Made by a program: the position numbers and the translations under genes. This document shows positions 1 to 15,300 of a DNA stretch of 64,000 nt, piece by piece. The notes under the pieces were generated by a model, which did not search any database, was not told the DNA's origin, and was given only the letters and a program-made list of their open reading frames with translations. Origin of the DNA: Liolophura sinensis (lineage: Eukaryota > Mollusca > Polyplacophora > Chitonida > Chitonidae); NCBI RefSeq assembly GCF_032854445.1, contig NC_088304.1, positions 4,092,001 through 4,156,000 of the forward strand, given 5' to 3'. Position 1 is the stretch's first letter, and each line of letters starts with the position of its first letter.

Positions 1-355
1 TGTATTGAAATTAAGTTTGGTAGCAAATCATTTTTCTGCTGGCAACTAAAGTATCCTGCTTTTTGAACTTTACAATAAGCCAGAAAATAATAATGATGTA
101 AAACCACACTCAGCCATGGAGGTCTCCCCCCCCCCCCCGCCACCCCCAAATTATTTATTCTTGGCAAGAAATGATGCAAAACTTTTCCTGGAGCAATTAA
201 ACACATTTTACCAATACATGTATATCTTCAGAAATCTTATTCCTTTGTTTTGTTTCTGAACTGACAATGCCATGACATTAATGGTCTCATTGGATTGCAC
301 ATCTACAATGTTGTCAACATAATGCTGAACGTTGGCAGTCAAAATGAAGACGTAC

Positions 356-3300
356 CTGTGCATTGACATCAGCTCCATGTTCCATCAGACACTGCACAAC
401 CTGTTCCAGGCCCCAGGCACAGCTCAGGTGTAACGGGGATTGACCATCCCTACAGGAATATACAAATACTGAGTAATACAGAAGACAGACATTAAGGGAA
501 TTTAGAGACATCCACTAAATAATTAGTGACAAATTTTTTTTACAGTTTTAGTGAAGGCAATGAAATATATTACGCTTATGTGTAAAGCACTGGTGTAAAA
601 CCGAAATACAGAGAAGGACTTGTTGAAAAACTGTTGATAAAGGATGGTGTAAAACTGAACAAACTACCTAAGAAAAAATCCTTGAAGTATCTTGTAAATG
701 CTGTAAATGAAGAGCTGAAATAATGAACAGTTGACTGAAACATAAAAAATGACATGGAAAAGTTTTGATCTGAGGAGAGGATGACTTACGTGGCTTCTTC
801 CCCTCCTTCTCCATTAGGCCCAGGTCTACGAGGACTATTCTTATCACAGCCACTGTTGAAAACACAAAACCAAAGACAAAACTAAATCTTACATACAAAG
901 CATTTTCGAGTCATATCATTAGTTACATGGTTACTCAGTGACAGGGTACAGAAATATACAGTGTCACTAACCCTCATATGACCCTGGCCCCATACAAGGG
1001 TTACTGACACCATATATTTCTGTATCTTCCTGTAATGAATTCATTCAGCAAAAGACCCATCAATACAGTGCAGAAAACTGATGTATAGTCCTCCTGACCT
1101 CTCACATAGGGGGCAGTTCAATTCAATTCAAATACTGACTAAACCTACCTTCTGATAAGAAAACAGGCCACAGATTCATTGTTCTCGTCTATGGCTCTAT
1201 GAAGCAGCGTTTGTTGACAGTCATCTGGTCCCCGCCCCCAAACATCCACATTACAGCCGTGTTTTACCTGGTCAGGTGAGACATAACTCTATCAAACACA
1301 AAACTTTCACTCTATGTTTTCTTTATAAAGTGAACATATAAAGTTATAGACCAAAGCATCATACATAAAAAATCATTCAAAATTTAAGAGTTTTAATATA
1401 ATCTAAGGCTACACCTATTTCACTTTGTGGTTTATGAGTAAGCTGACATTATAAATTCAAACAAGAATTTTCATTTTTTTTGATCTTGACAGTTTTAGGA
1501 TTTTCCTGTTTTTCAAGGCTTTCTGATCATGTAACTGTCTTCAGCAGGAAAAATTAGCTTGATGGTCTAGATTTCGCAAACATAAGATTATTTTCAAGTT
1601 TTATTTTCATTTTTATACTCTCCCCCGACACTAAAAAAAGATTAATTCGCCGCTTAATACGACAATTTCAATTAGTGTGGCCTAAGGAGTTTCATATGGT
1701 TTAATTATATGTCATAGGCAGCCCCTCATCACTTGGAAGGGTGTTTTGGTCTTGTTACCAAAGATGTGAGATCAACCCCAACTTTGGATAGGGAATTTTC
1801 AAGACTGTCTTGCTTCATTTGTCCTTTGGACCTTCATGCCACGACGTGATCAGCCTTGTATGGTCTTACATGAATGGCAATCATTGGAGAATTCAGGGGT
1901 CGGTGTTTCAATGTAGCAACCTGGTGTTTTTCTCAAACCATAAAATTTGTTGCCGTTGTATAAATGAAAAGTCCTTGAATATGGCATGAAACATCAATGA
2001 AATAAAATAAATATTGTATGTTTATACCTAAACTTTCATTCATAACTAATCTGCCTGATTCTGACGGTCTTTGTTTGGAAGATAGGATGATGTCCTTCTG
2101 GCAAAATGTCATCTTCAGCCACAAAAGTTATTATCAAAAATTTATTATTCCACATAACTTCCATAACAGGATACCATTAAGGCCTGATAGATTACTCTCC
2201 TAATAGGGTCCACAATTACCTCCCTTGGTGTAACTCTCTTTTATGAAGGAGCTAATTTAGTGGACATTGACAATACAAGACATGGATTCATGCCCTCACC
2301 CACCAGAATGGAGGCCAAATCCTCCTGACCTCTCTCAAGGGCCTCCCACAGGGGGCAGTTCCCAGACTCGTCAATCACATTCATATCCGAACCCTTCACA
2401 CATAAGGCATCCACAACCACTGGCAGCTGGCGTTTGATTGCCAGCTGAAGGGGCGTGTCTCCATCAGGGGTTCTGATACAAAGCAAACAAAGTTGTTGTG
2501 TTATAAAACATGTGTGATTGACTTTAAAGAAAAAAGAAAAGGTTGCCCAGCGGGCAATCTGTTTAGCTATATACGACTGTAAATTTTTAACGTTTTAAAA
2601 TCACTGGACAAACCCTGCAAAAATGCAACGGAAGAGTTTAAATTTTTTCACTATGGCCAAATATTTAACTGGATGAAAGTCAATGAACAATAGCTAATAA
2701 ATACAGAGGAAGAGAATTTCCCTACTTGCAGTTAAAATCTGCCTAATATAAGTCAGTGAGAAATGCTGAATGTACATAAGCACATTTAATATTCATACTT
2801 GAGGTTAATGTCTGCCTGATGATTCAGCAGAAACTGGGAGCTTGTTGTGTCCTGATTCTGAATGGCCTGGTGCAACAACGACATGCCCTCTGAGTTCCTC
2901 TCATTAACATGGGCGCCCTCCTTGAGAAGCTGGGAGGCGATCATGTGCAGGCCATTCCACAACGCTAGCCCCAGGGCAGACTGCCCCTGGGAATCCTTAA
3001 TACTGAAATTAGGTAATATCTTGAGCTTGTCAGTTCCAACACTGACACCCGCTGAAATGAGAGGAGGAAATCTTCAGAACCCAATTTGAGAAAGCTAAAA
3101 ATTACTACTTGGTAAATATTTAACTAATTGTTTCATAATTAACATCATGCCATGTTCAGGAATATTTTCCCCATACAACGGCAGTCAGTTTTAGGGGTGG
3201 AGGAATCCGGAGTGCTCGAGGTTAACCAGCAACACTTTCTCTGACAGACTTTCCCATAACGGAAACACAATGTACATTTTTTGAAATATTAATAGTAGAA

Positions 3301-6300
3301 AATCAGCATATGCATGCAATATTATGCCAAAATATTTCTGCTCTTTCAGCCGTTTCATAAGAAGGTTTCTCATACATGCCGATCAAAAGATTTACCTTTG
3401 TAAACGATGAACTCCTGAATGACTTCGTCGTGCCTGTTCGCGATAGCTAGGTGTAAAGGCGTTTGTTGTGACACAGGCTCGTCCTCATCTGTAAAGCCTA
3501 GTTTGGTCAGATCTGTGGGTTTGGTTTGAGCATTAGGGTTCGCTCCCTTGTCCAGTAGGAGGCGTACCAGTTTTGTGAGGCCATGCTTACAGGCAGTGTG
3601 TAATGGTTGTTCACCCTGGAAGAGACATAAATAAAATTTGATAAACATGTAGCTGGATACAATAGGTAATAAAAGAAGTTTGTTTGAGAGCATTTCTCAG
3701 CAAATATATTTTTTTATCTTAAATTCAAGTTGACTTAGTCTATATAGCAAATTCAGTTACACAATGAAAAAGGACATCTGACATACACTTTAAGAAAAGT
3801 ATTGTGTGCTTTACGTTACAGCAGCTAAATCTTTAATCCACTTTTATTATGTTTCATACTTCTTATCTATATATAGCACAAATCTGCCATGTGACAAATG
3901 TTTTTATTATCTATATGATGTTCTGGATATCAATTTTCACCTGAAACCTAGGCTATTAATCATCATCTAATAACACTAGTGAACGACCATATGAATACTT
4001 ATTTCTAAAGATGATAAATCTCACCTTGGAATTAGCTACATTGACCTTCGCCCCATTGGCTGCTAAGAACACGGCTGCTGCCTCAAAGCCTTGGCGTGCT
4101 GCCAGGTGGAGTAGACTATCACCAGTGTCAGGGTTCACGGCATCGGGGGAGCAGCCATGTTTGAGCAGTCTTGCAGCAAAACTGTCCTCCCCAAATACTA
4201 TCTCCGACCCCTTCTCACTATTTTCCATGGCAGCCTGTGGAAAAACAAGACCAGAGACTGACTTGGTCTCACTAAAACCTTACCTATATGAAATAAAATT
4301 AGAGAATGTTCTGAAATAAATCACAGGTCTATCATACAAGTTTTGTCAAGATTCTTCTATAAAATCCTGTGTGACCCATCTACATGTAAGAACTCAGTTA
4401 AATCTTCAGAAAAGCTATGAACAAAATTGTTGTAATTTGTCATTTGGGATAACACTGTTTCCATTTCTTTTGGAAGGTAACATGAGAAACATGAATTTCA
4501 TTATATTTATTTATTTACCAATTAAACAAGCAGATTGGCATTTGATTGACAGTCATCACTTGACCTTTGACCTTCTCCACTTACCTTCAAGGCCATCCAT
4601 AGAGCTGTATGTCCATCCAAATTCTGAAGTTCAAGGTCCAGGTTGCCATGTTGAAGTAAGATGCTAAAAACTGGCTCATTCTTGCAGAATATAGCACGAT
4701 GTATTGGAGTGCTGCAAACAACATCAAACATCTAACTGATTAATTTGAAGGTCTTGTTTTCCACATATTTTATACATCATCACGTTACTCTTCTCTCTCA
4801 ACATTTTCATTTGCCATGCAACGGACATACTCATGAGCACCAAAAAAAAAAAAATCCCTCTCACCATAGGACCGAGTAAACATCAAGAACAATAGACCCA
4901 TGAATATACCTATGAAATAGTTTTTGTTTTGTTGTGTTTAAGCTTGGTTTAATTCAAAATATTATTTCATAAATTTTCCTTAATAGTGCCAAATTATACT
5001 TTGTATTTTGTCAATACTCACTTTCCCTCTGTGTCCTGAGCGTTAGCGTTTGCGCCACTGTCTAGCAGCAGTTTTGCGATGCGCGTCATGCCCTGTACGG
5101 TTTCCTCGCTGGTAACCTCAGGGCTAAAGCTGCTCACCATGTGTAGCGGTGTTTCTCTGTCCATGTGCGTCACTGCATTCACATCAGCCTGATGCTGAAT
5201 CAGAAACTCTGCAGAAAACTCATCCCCTAAAATAACAAATTTTAACTTGTTGTTGTGGTTTACTCCTTCATAGCCAGATTTAGATGGGATAACCCGAGAA
5301 AAAACACAGCAACACACCATGGCAACAATACAACCCGAACATGAGAATGTTCAAGCAAAGGTACATGTACTAGTGTGAATACAGTTAGCTCGATTTCACC
5401 TGTACTATCACCGAGACACGTAACACTGTGGCATGGACAAGACTGCAACTGGTTCAACAATAAAGTTGACTTGAGTGGTCAGCTTAAGGACGGTCTGTTG
5501 CAAAGGAGACCATACTTTATTTTTTGAAAAGGAGAATGATGAGCAGAATTCTGTCAAAATCTCTGCTTTTTACCACACTTTGTGTCACTTCTCTTTGCTG
5601 AGGGAAGGGGAAAACAAATCCCTAAAGCATCCATTGATAGTCGGAAAAGTTTTTCAATGTTTATGGTTTGATATCAGAAGTCGCCACTCTTCCTGTGAGA
5701 AGAACTGTTTTGGACCAAGACTGAAATGTGCCCCTATTACCAGAGAGCACGATGTGGGTTGTAACTGGGCAGCTATGGTGAAAAAGGTCTTTGATCTATC
5801 AACTGAGCAAAGTTTTTATGAAGTTTGATAACAGATCCTTCTGAAGTAATTCCTCACCTCTTTTAATAGCCTTGTGCAGTAAACACTTCCCAGCATTGTC
5901 TCTCTTGTTTACATCTACCTGATTCCCAAATATGGTATTGGCAACACTCTTCTGTTTTGACACAAGTGCTAGGTCCAAGGGGAGGTCACCCAAATTGTCT
6001 ATTTCATTCAACTTGTGTGAAAGCTGAAAAATAGATGGCATGAAAACTAAAATAAGTCAATGGATCACTGAGACTAAGATTCATGTACTTCACTTCAAAA
6101 TGAACATATCTGACAGTCAGACATTTGTAAAAATAAGCCAATTATATAGAACGAAGACCAAATGTCTAGAAAAAAAAAAAAAGTAAAATATGAACTGACA
6201 AATATTGTTTCTAAATTTCCAGTCAAAACTAACACAAAACTAAATTCTGTACAAAATGCTTTCTTAGAATGGCTAAATATTTAAAATATTAAACATACAG

Positions 6301-9300
6301 ATGATTATTACTAAACCATTGTAAAACTAACCTCTGAGTTGAACTCAATGAGATAAAGAAATACGACGTCTTCTCTTTTGGCCCTGATGGCCGTGTGAAG
6401 TGGATATTCCGTCTTTGATTTGAACATCTGATATAACAATGGTGCTGGCATACAGGAAAAATCCTCACTCGTGAAGTCGCTCTGGTGAAACAAGACAATC
6501 ATATAATAATCATTACTTAGTAATTAATTCATCACATTTGGGTTATACTCACATACTCATGCCATACTCACTTCTACAACTGCAGTCAGTTTTATCGGTG
6601 AGGGATATCATGCTGCACGAATTAAACCACTGGCCCTTGGCAAACTGCAGATGAACTTTCCCACACGATACGATACACACAGACATTCACCCACAGAGCA
6701 AGATTAATTTATTTATTTCATTAATTTATTTGATTGGAGTTTTATGCCTTGCTAAATATTTAACTTATACGACTGCGGCCAGCATTATGGTGGGAGGAAC
6801 CCCATGACCATCTGCAGGTTGCTGGGAGATCTTCGAAAAATACAGCTGGAGGGGAAGCCAGCATGAGCTGGATTTGAGCTCACAGCGACCACATTTGCTC
6901 CAGGGTCATTGTGCCGTGCTGGCATGCTAATCCCTTTGGCCACAGAGGCCCCAAGCAAGATCAATATGTACTGGAGGAGTGCAAGTGATCTCCAACAATC
7001 TACATGTAACTGTAACAAATTGCATAACATTAATTCCACAAAACCTGGTTTGTAGGCAGCACCTTTCACATATTTTCTTCACCAAACAATTAACTGTGAA
7101 AAAAGTCTCTAACGAAATCAAACTTAAAGTGCTTGACAATTTTCTATTCTTACCCAGTGGTTAGAGATGAGCTCTGAGCAGTGGTTCTTCAAAATGTCCG
7201 CCTCCATTTCCTCTGCTGTCTGGTAAAACCGTATACAGTTTCGAACATTCACGAAAGACATGAGAGCATTTTCACATCTGAAACAATGACAGGAACAATC
7301 ATCTACGACATTCTTCATTCCATCAGAAATAACAGAAGAAACATAGATTGTGCTTTCAAAAAAGTATTTTAATTTGTTTACTGAACAAAAGATTATGTAT
7401 TACAGCCAAAACATGTTTCAGCCAGTTCATGGTAACATTTAATTGATAAATGCTAATTTATCTATTTCACCACAATATGGCTGAAATACTGCCGATGTGG
7501 CGCTAAGCCATAATCATTCATTCATTCATATTTAATCTATTCAAGCTGCTCCCTTACACAGGTACTAAAGATGAAAGCATGAGAACATCATGCTGAAAAA
7601 GCTCACACACCTGGATTGCAATTCACGCCTTTCCAGGTAAGACATTTCATAGTAAACCAGCACCTGTCTGACTTTTGTAGCTACTATATTTCACCTTCAG
7701 TTTAGCATTTCTTAACAGGCACCTGTCTGACTTTTGCAGCTACTGTATTTCACCTTAAGTTTAGCATCTCTTAGCAAGCACCTATCTGACTTTTGCAGCT
7801 ACTTTAGTTCACCTTTAGTTAAGCATTTCTTAGCAAGCACCTATCTGACTTTTGCAGCTACTGTATTTCATCTTAAGTTTAGCATTTCTTAACAAGCACC
7901 TGTCTGACTTTTGCAGCTACTGTATTTCACCTTCAGTTTAGCATTTCTTAGCAAGCACCTGTCTGACTTTTGCAGCTACTGTATTTCACCTTAAGTTTAG
8001 CATTTCTTAACAGGCACCTGTCTGACTTTTGCAGCTACTGTATTTCACCTTCAGTTTAGCATTTCTTAGCAAGCACCTGTCTGACTTTTGCAGCTACTGT
8101 ATTTCACCTTAAGTTTAGCATTTCTTAACAGGCACCTGTCTGACTTTTGCAGCTACTGTATTTCACCTTCAGTTTAGCATTTCTTAGCAAGCACCTGTCT
8201 GACTTTTGCAGCTACTGTATTTCACCTTAAGTTTAGCATTTCTTAACAGGCACCTGTCTGACTTTTGCAGCTACTGTATTTCACCTTCAGTTTAGCATTT
8301 CTTAGCAAGCACCTGCATGACTTTTGCAGCCACTGTATTTCACCTTCAGTTTAGCATTTCTTAGCAAGCACCTGTCTGACTTTTGCAGCTACTGTATTTC
8401 ACCTTCAGTTTAGCATTTCTTAACAGGCACCTGTCTGACTTTTGCAGCTACTGTATTTCACCTTAAGTTTAGCATTTCTTAGCAAGCACCTATCTGACTT
8501 TTGCAGCTACTGTATTTCACCTTAAATTTAGCATTTCCTAACAGGCACCTGTCTGACTTTTGCAGCTACTGTATTTCACCTTAAGTTTAGCATTTCTTAA
8601 CAGGCACCTGTCTGACTTTTGCAGCTAGTGTATTTCACCTTCAGTTTAGCATTTCTTAGCAAGCACCTGTCTGACTTTTGCAGCTACTATATTTCACCTT
8701 AAGTTTAGCATTTCTTAACAGGCACCTGTCTGACTTTTGCAGCTAGTGTATTTCACCTTCAGTTTAGCATTTCTTAGCAAGCACCTATCTGACTTTTGCA
8801 ACCACTGTATTTCACCTTCAGTTTAGCATTTCTTAGCAAGCACCTATCTGACTTTTGCAGCTACTGTATTTCACCTTCAGTTTAGCATTTCTTAACAGGC
8901 ACCTGTCTGACTTTTGCAGCTACTATATTTCACCTTAAGTTTAGCATTTCTTAACAGGCACCTGTCTGACTTTTGCAGCTAGTGTATTTCACCTTAAGTT
9001 TAGCATTTCTTAACAGGCACCTGTCTAACTTTTGCAGCTACTATATTTCACCTTAAGTTTAGCTTTTCTTAGCATGCACCTGTCTGACTTTTGCAGCTAC
9101 TGTATTTCAGCTTAAGTTTAGCATTTCTTAACAGGCACCTATCTGACTTTTGCAGCTATTTTATTTCACCTTCAGTTTAGCATTTCTTAGCATGCACCTG
9201 TCTGACTTTTGCAGCTACTTTATTTCCCCTTAAGTTTAGCATTTCTTCAGTGACATATTTTGCTGGATTCTGACTTTTTCACTCACCTTACAAGGAAACT

Positions 9301-12300
9301 TTAAGGTTATTTTTTTATAACTTATTTATCTAATTTGGTATTTTATGTCGTACTCAAAAAATATTTCACTTACACGAAATCCCAGGGGAAAATCCACGGC
9401 CATCCACAGGTTGTATAGGTTTTTTGGAGAAGTCTGATGAATTTCTTATCAGAAGAACATAAGCTATGTATCAAAAGTATTATTTTGTGGTCATCATGAG
9501 GTTATGAAAGTGTTTCTTTTTTTCATTTTTATTCATTTGACATCTCAAAACTACTATTGTCTGCCAGTGCTTATAACACTTGCATTATACTGGAACTTAC
9601 TTTTTCCTCAAGTCGGTCAGTTTGAATCTACTGGAAGCTTTCAACAGCTCCAGTAGAAAAGTGTCATCATTCTTGATGTCTATCTGATCCGTGTACACCC
9701 ATTTTAATATCCCAAGGCCAACTTCCACATTAAAATCTACAAACACAAACATGGTACAAACATATATAGCAAGTGAACTAAAATTTCCTCCAAAAAAAAA
9801 GGAGTGCACTCTTGTAAGTGAATGTCATAAAATATTACTTTTGGTGCTGAATCTCAAATTTCTCCAGTAGGGTGTCATGGTACCTTTCTTAATATCTTAA
9901 TATATACAAATCTTAAAACTTCTTTCCAAAATCAACAGAACTCTCAGAATAAGGAAAAGAAGAAACTAATAGTCACGGGTGAAAATGAGCAAATAGTGCT
10001 GCATCACTGAAGCATGAACTGAACACATCAGACCCCCTCCCCCACAACAACAGACACACATTTACATCATTTGTGCCTAGTTTTCGGTTGAGGTATAGCT
10101 CAGACTTGGTCTTGTTTATTTCCTTGGTATTCAGTGTTAAAAGTCAAACGCATCTGCACAGATAAGCTTCACAAAGAAGAGTATTGTGGCAGCTCCAACA
10201 AATGTTACAAATCAACACATGATTCAATATTCTTTAAACAAAACGGAGATATTAAATTATACATCACCCCATGCTGATCAGTCTACATACATACATGTAC
10301 TTTAATAGTCTGACATATAGTCTGCTTATATCAGGTAAATGCGGCCGCTGTGAGTTCAAGTCCAGCTCATGCCGGCTTCCTCTCCGGCCGTACATGGGAA
10401 GGTCTGCCAGTAACCTGTGGATGGTCGTGGGTTTCCCCCGGGCTCTGCCCGGTTTCCACCTACCATAATGCTGACCGCCGGCGTATAAGTGAAATATTCT
10501 TGAGTACGGCGTAAAACACCAATCAAATCAATAAATAAATATATATCAAGTAAATACGTGTTTATGGGAAAAAGACTTCGGAAGCAGTCACCCTGCACTT
10601 ATACGAACTGTAGCTAGAAGGAATTTCCCTTGGTATAGCGCTGGATTGTGGAAATCCATGTTCAAATGCTTTGTGACCCAAAGGGAAAAATCCATCAACC
10701 ATTACCCTAGGATCATCACCAAACAGTTTCTAAGAAGCATCTGACTCTGGCCTGTGAATATGGGTGAGCCCTGGGAGTGGAGAGGATTAGAGTAAATGCT
10801 ATAGCCAGTCAATATTCAAGCATTCACACTGTGGGGCACCATGGAATTTGAACACTGATCCCCACAGAATCCAGCACTGTACCTACTGAGCTGAAGGGAA
10901 ATCCCCACTAGTTACTGCTAGTATAAGCACTGGAATACTGCTCCCATTACACTCTTCCATACCAGGAATTTCCCTTTAGCTCACTAGGTAGAATGCAGGT
11001 TTTTTGGACATGGAGATCTAAGTTCACATCCCCACTGTGACCCACAGAGTAAATCCTTCTGCCTTTACACATGTAGTTTTATGAAAGAAAACCTTAACTG
11101 AAAGAAACTTGTAGGCAACTAACAGTACCTGTGAAGTCAAGTTCTGACACATCTTCTAAGTTACTGACTCCCCAGCAGTCACTTCTGGCTGCCAACACAA
11201 ATTTGTGCGCCTGGATTTGATCTCCTCCATCCAAACGAACAATCAGATCACTGAGGAAAAACAAAGGGGAAATATTCTGTGAACAAAATGATGAAGTAGT
11301 AATTTTTGTTTGATTTTTTTGGGAAAAAAAAATGACTAGACCAAATATACATACATGCATCAACAAAGTATCCAACACGAAGATTAAACAGCATAACCTT
11401 GTGCAATGTTGCGTTGCGGTTCGAATTTTAAAACATTTGCACACACTGAGAAAACAGAAAGCACTGCCATGTTATTAATTTAACCTCTCTTTATAATCCA
11501 AGGAAACAGTTGTTTTCCCTTATGTCGCACAAACCCTGGTTTGCCATTTAATCACATGTGCTTGGGTACGACTGACGCAAAATCGTGCATCCAGTTACTT
11601 CAACATGGTGCATCAGGCTGCTCTAATATGGTGCATCCGGTTGCTCTAATATGGTGCATCCGGTTGCTCTAACATGGTGCATCCCATGTACTCGTAGGAG
11701 CTCCAGACTAAAAATTGCTTTATTATGTTACCAAACATCAGAAAATAATGGCCATGGGCCTTTAGGTCTGTTTCAAACCACTCTTCTTGCAGTTTACTGG
11801 TTGTCTTTTATTTTAATGCCTTTATACTCAGAATGAATTTTTGACAATGCCCGCCAATATACTACAAGCGGAGGAAGCTGGAGTGTCCTGAGTAAACCAC
11901 TAACCTTTGGTAAATTACATGTAAACTTACAAACTTATTCCATAGTTTTTACATGACAATGGTGGAAGGCAAATGTTCTCCAGTATGTATCATGTTAGAC
12001 TGTACTAAACAGCACCATCAACCACCTATTGCCACAAATGTCCCAAAGATAATGGGTGTAGGGGATAAAACTGTGATATCGACTTAAAGTGCATAACCCA
12101 CTGTTTTCAAAGTCACTATAAGTGAGTGAGTGAGTGCTTGGGGTTTAACGTCGTATTTAACAATTTTTCAGTCATATGGCGACGAAGGAATCCTTAGAAA
12201 GCATGTAATGTGCCTCCTTGTTGCAGGACGGATGTCCACTGCTCTTTTATCTAGTGCTGCTTCACTGAGACACCTTACCGAACCCAAGTAAGCCGCCCTG

Positions 12301-15300
12301 CCCGAGCCTTTATACTGATACAGGTCAACCAGTCCTTGCACTATCCCTTTCATGCTGAGCGAGGAAGTTACAACTTCCTCTTTAAAAGTCTTTGACTCAA
12401 CCCAGGATTTGACGCTCTACCAACTGTGCTGTCGGGGCCAGAAAGTCACTATAAGAGGCAGTGTATTGGACCAAAAATTTTATTCATGACAATGTTACTC
12501 ATGTTTCCTGATTATGAGAGTGCTGTTGATTTTGGAAAGTTATTTTGAAGATTGTTTAATATCCTACCAGAAAAATATATACATGTATTACAGAACCAAA
12601 AAGTAATATTTCATAACCACTACTTGCCTCCAAACATGCACTGTCAGGGACAAATTTCAGGTCAAACCACAAAGACTGCACTGAGGCTTTAATAGAAACC
12701 TTGAGATACTACTGATAGTTTCTTGGCATAAGTCACACACATACGAATTCTGAATTTGAAAGTTTCCACAATGGTTACCTGTATTTTGCTTTATTGAATA
12801 AGTCTGCAACAGTTTTGAGCAGCCTGGCTACAAAGTTGTCATCATCCAGCTGGCCTGATGTTGCCGCGGACAACTGGTACTTCCTCTCCACCTCAGCTAA
12901 TTTGTTCTGAAGCTTGACATACTCTTCACGGAGGAGACTAAGGTGATTCCTCAGCTTAACCACCTCAGCTGCCACAGAGGACAAAGAAATAGCACTAAAT
13001 CAAATATCACTTAACAATTTATCATCTTTCAAAATACTCAATACTCACTTCTCAAAAAACTTCTTAAATGGCATTATAAGACAGACAAATCAATCAAAAT
13101 CAAGCAAAAATAACATTTTCATCTGCCTTATAATACTACTTAAGAAGTTTTTTGTGAATGTTGCACTGACTTACATTTAAATCTTTCATAAAAAATAAAA
13201 CATTTATGCCGACTGTTGGGTGTTAATTTACCATGTATTCTCCCAACACTATCCTGAAAACTGTTGCTGTGCATACAAAGTCTACAATTTGCCGGTTTCT
13301 TGAAATAAAAAGGCATGTACCGAGAGTGATAGCTCTATGGAGATACCACAGGTTTATATACACACATAGCCCTAACGGATAACACTGACTTACCCTAAAC
13401 TCCTTAATTCTAAATGTGCTGCCCTCAACATACTGATGTTGTCCACTATATTGTTTGAATTAGCTCAAGTTAGCTGAGGTGTTCCAGATACAGTGTTCAG
13501 CCTGTGTCACAGCTAACTCCACATGAACATTTCATTAACCTTTGTAAGAACTCGAACCCATCCTAACATTTGGTATTCTCTGATTCTCTAATTCATCTGT
13601 CATCTGATGAATTTAATTTACACCAACTCCAGGCAATATTTCTTCCAACGGGACTTTTGATCAACAATTAAATATTTTTTCTGGGGGGGTGGGGGGGGTG
13701 CCTTCAAAATATAAGGTTATCCTGGGCAGTGAATTTTGTTGTCAGTGATTTACCTTTCAAATACACAACTCATACATGTTCTTTGCCACAGGTTAGAAGT
13801 CAAAACATTGTGGACATTAGTGTGACTGCTTTGATTCAAAAGTTGAAATGGTTGGATTGCTGTTAAATGATGGTTTACAGATGGAGTCTTTGGCATGTCT
13901 ACACTTTTATCTTCATAGAAATAGTATAGTTGTATAAAAGAAAATAGAATTGTTGGTGCATATTTTAACAAAGCACATTTTATTTTGCCCAGTTTTCTGC
14001 AAGAAAATGAAACAAAGTGTTGTTATTGGAAGTTGGATATTCCGTCTATCTTCTGTAAAACAGAGATCATAAACTCTGTCAGCATACCAGATAGAACAAT
14101 AATGGACAGCCTTCACGGGTAAATAAAAAAAAACATAAAGACTTGTTAAGATTACTGAAATTTTAAACATGGAATCAGATGGGAAAGGGGCTGAGCACGA
14201 TGTAAGGCGTGTCTCATCTAGTTTGAGTTACCATAATCCCTGCCTATTTCTGTGTTCAATTTATGTCAGCTTAATGACAATCTTTGCTTTGTACTGACAG
14301 GGTGTTGCCCAGGTCTAGAGTACTTGACCAAAACTTCGTGTACATGTCCTACAAGTATCACCTCAACTTCACGAGCCATGTTTGAATTTACTCTGAAACA
14401 AGGCTGATGAGATGTGTATGTCCTGTATATGGACAAGTTTTGGTTCAGTGCATGTTTGCAAAGAGAAGCCATACAAACAGTGGAAAACATCAGTATGTTG
14501 AGAACAGCACACTGCAAACTGAGAAGTGCACACTAAGTCAGTGCACGCCTATTCAAGACTGTGGACATCCGGGCATTGATCGTTATACTCATACCTACAG
14601 GCTTTTCTCGCACAGACACGGCGGTGAAAACATTATGTTACCAACTTGGGAGTTAGTACAGAACTCTGGTTCATGGCTTCATAAGACAAAAACCAGATTT
14701 TGTTAGCTTCCACAATTTACATGAGCTGTACTTATTGTTCTGTTTTCTATCACACTGTAATTTCCAGTTATTATCAGCCATAGTTTTCAAAATCCAGTGT
14801 TGTTTCACCTCATCGTCTGCTTTCCACTCCATGATGTGAGTGAAGTGGCTTGATGTGTGCAGTCTCGAATACGGCATTTTTACTAAATTTGATATTTGTT
14901 TCATTCTTCCAAGCTAAGCCTTCAGAAATACACTGTTAATGTGGAAATTAAGTTGAGAACATGGCTAACCGATCTCAGAGCTACATTTGTACATAAACAT
15001 AACTCCATAGAGCTACTTACACGGTAAGTCAGAAAAGGCAAGCAAAACCTAGGCAACAACCCATCATGGCTTAAGAAACAATACCGAAAACACGATTGTG
15101 TACACTTTTGGAAGGCGAACACATTTAGCTAAATGCGACTAAAGACACTGACACGACAGTGACACATGTCAGTGTAAGTGACAGGGCAGCCAGATTCCGT
15201 CACGTGCGATTTGTAGAGAGCGCACACGTGAATACTGAAGTGAATAAATGCGTATGAAGGCACGTTCAAAAGTGATTAAGCGCAAACAAAAACGTGGTTA

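Noticed and set aside
2862..3089. Plus-strand frame of 75 codons
   Set aside because: Antisense shadow of ANKFY1 exon 12.
4011..4319. Plus-strand frame of 102 codons
   Set aside because: Antisense shadow of ANKFY1 exon 10.
7661..9244. CRISPR array
   Set aside because: Repeats are directly adjacent with no unique spacers, and the DNA is animal.
12775..12984. ANKFY1 start at a TTG at 12,984 (reading LSSVAAEVV)
   Set aside because: The bases before CTGAGGTG form a polypyrimidine tract and CAG acceptor; the ATG exon at 15,388 joins in phase and restores the expected N-terminus.
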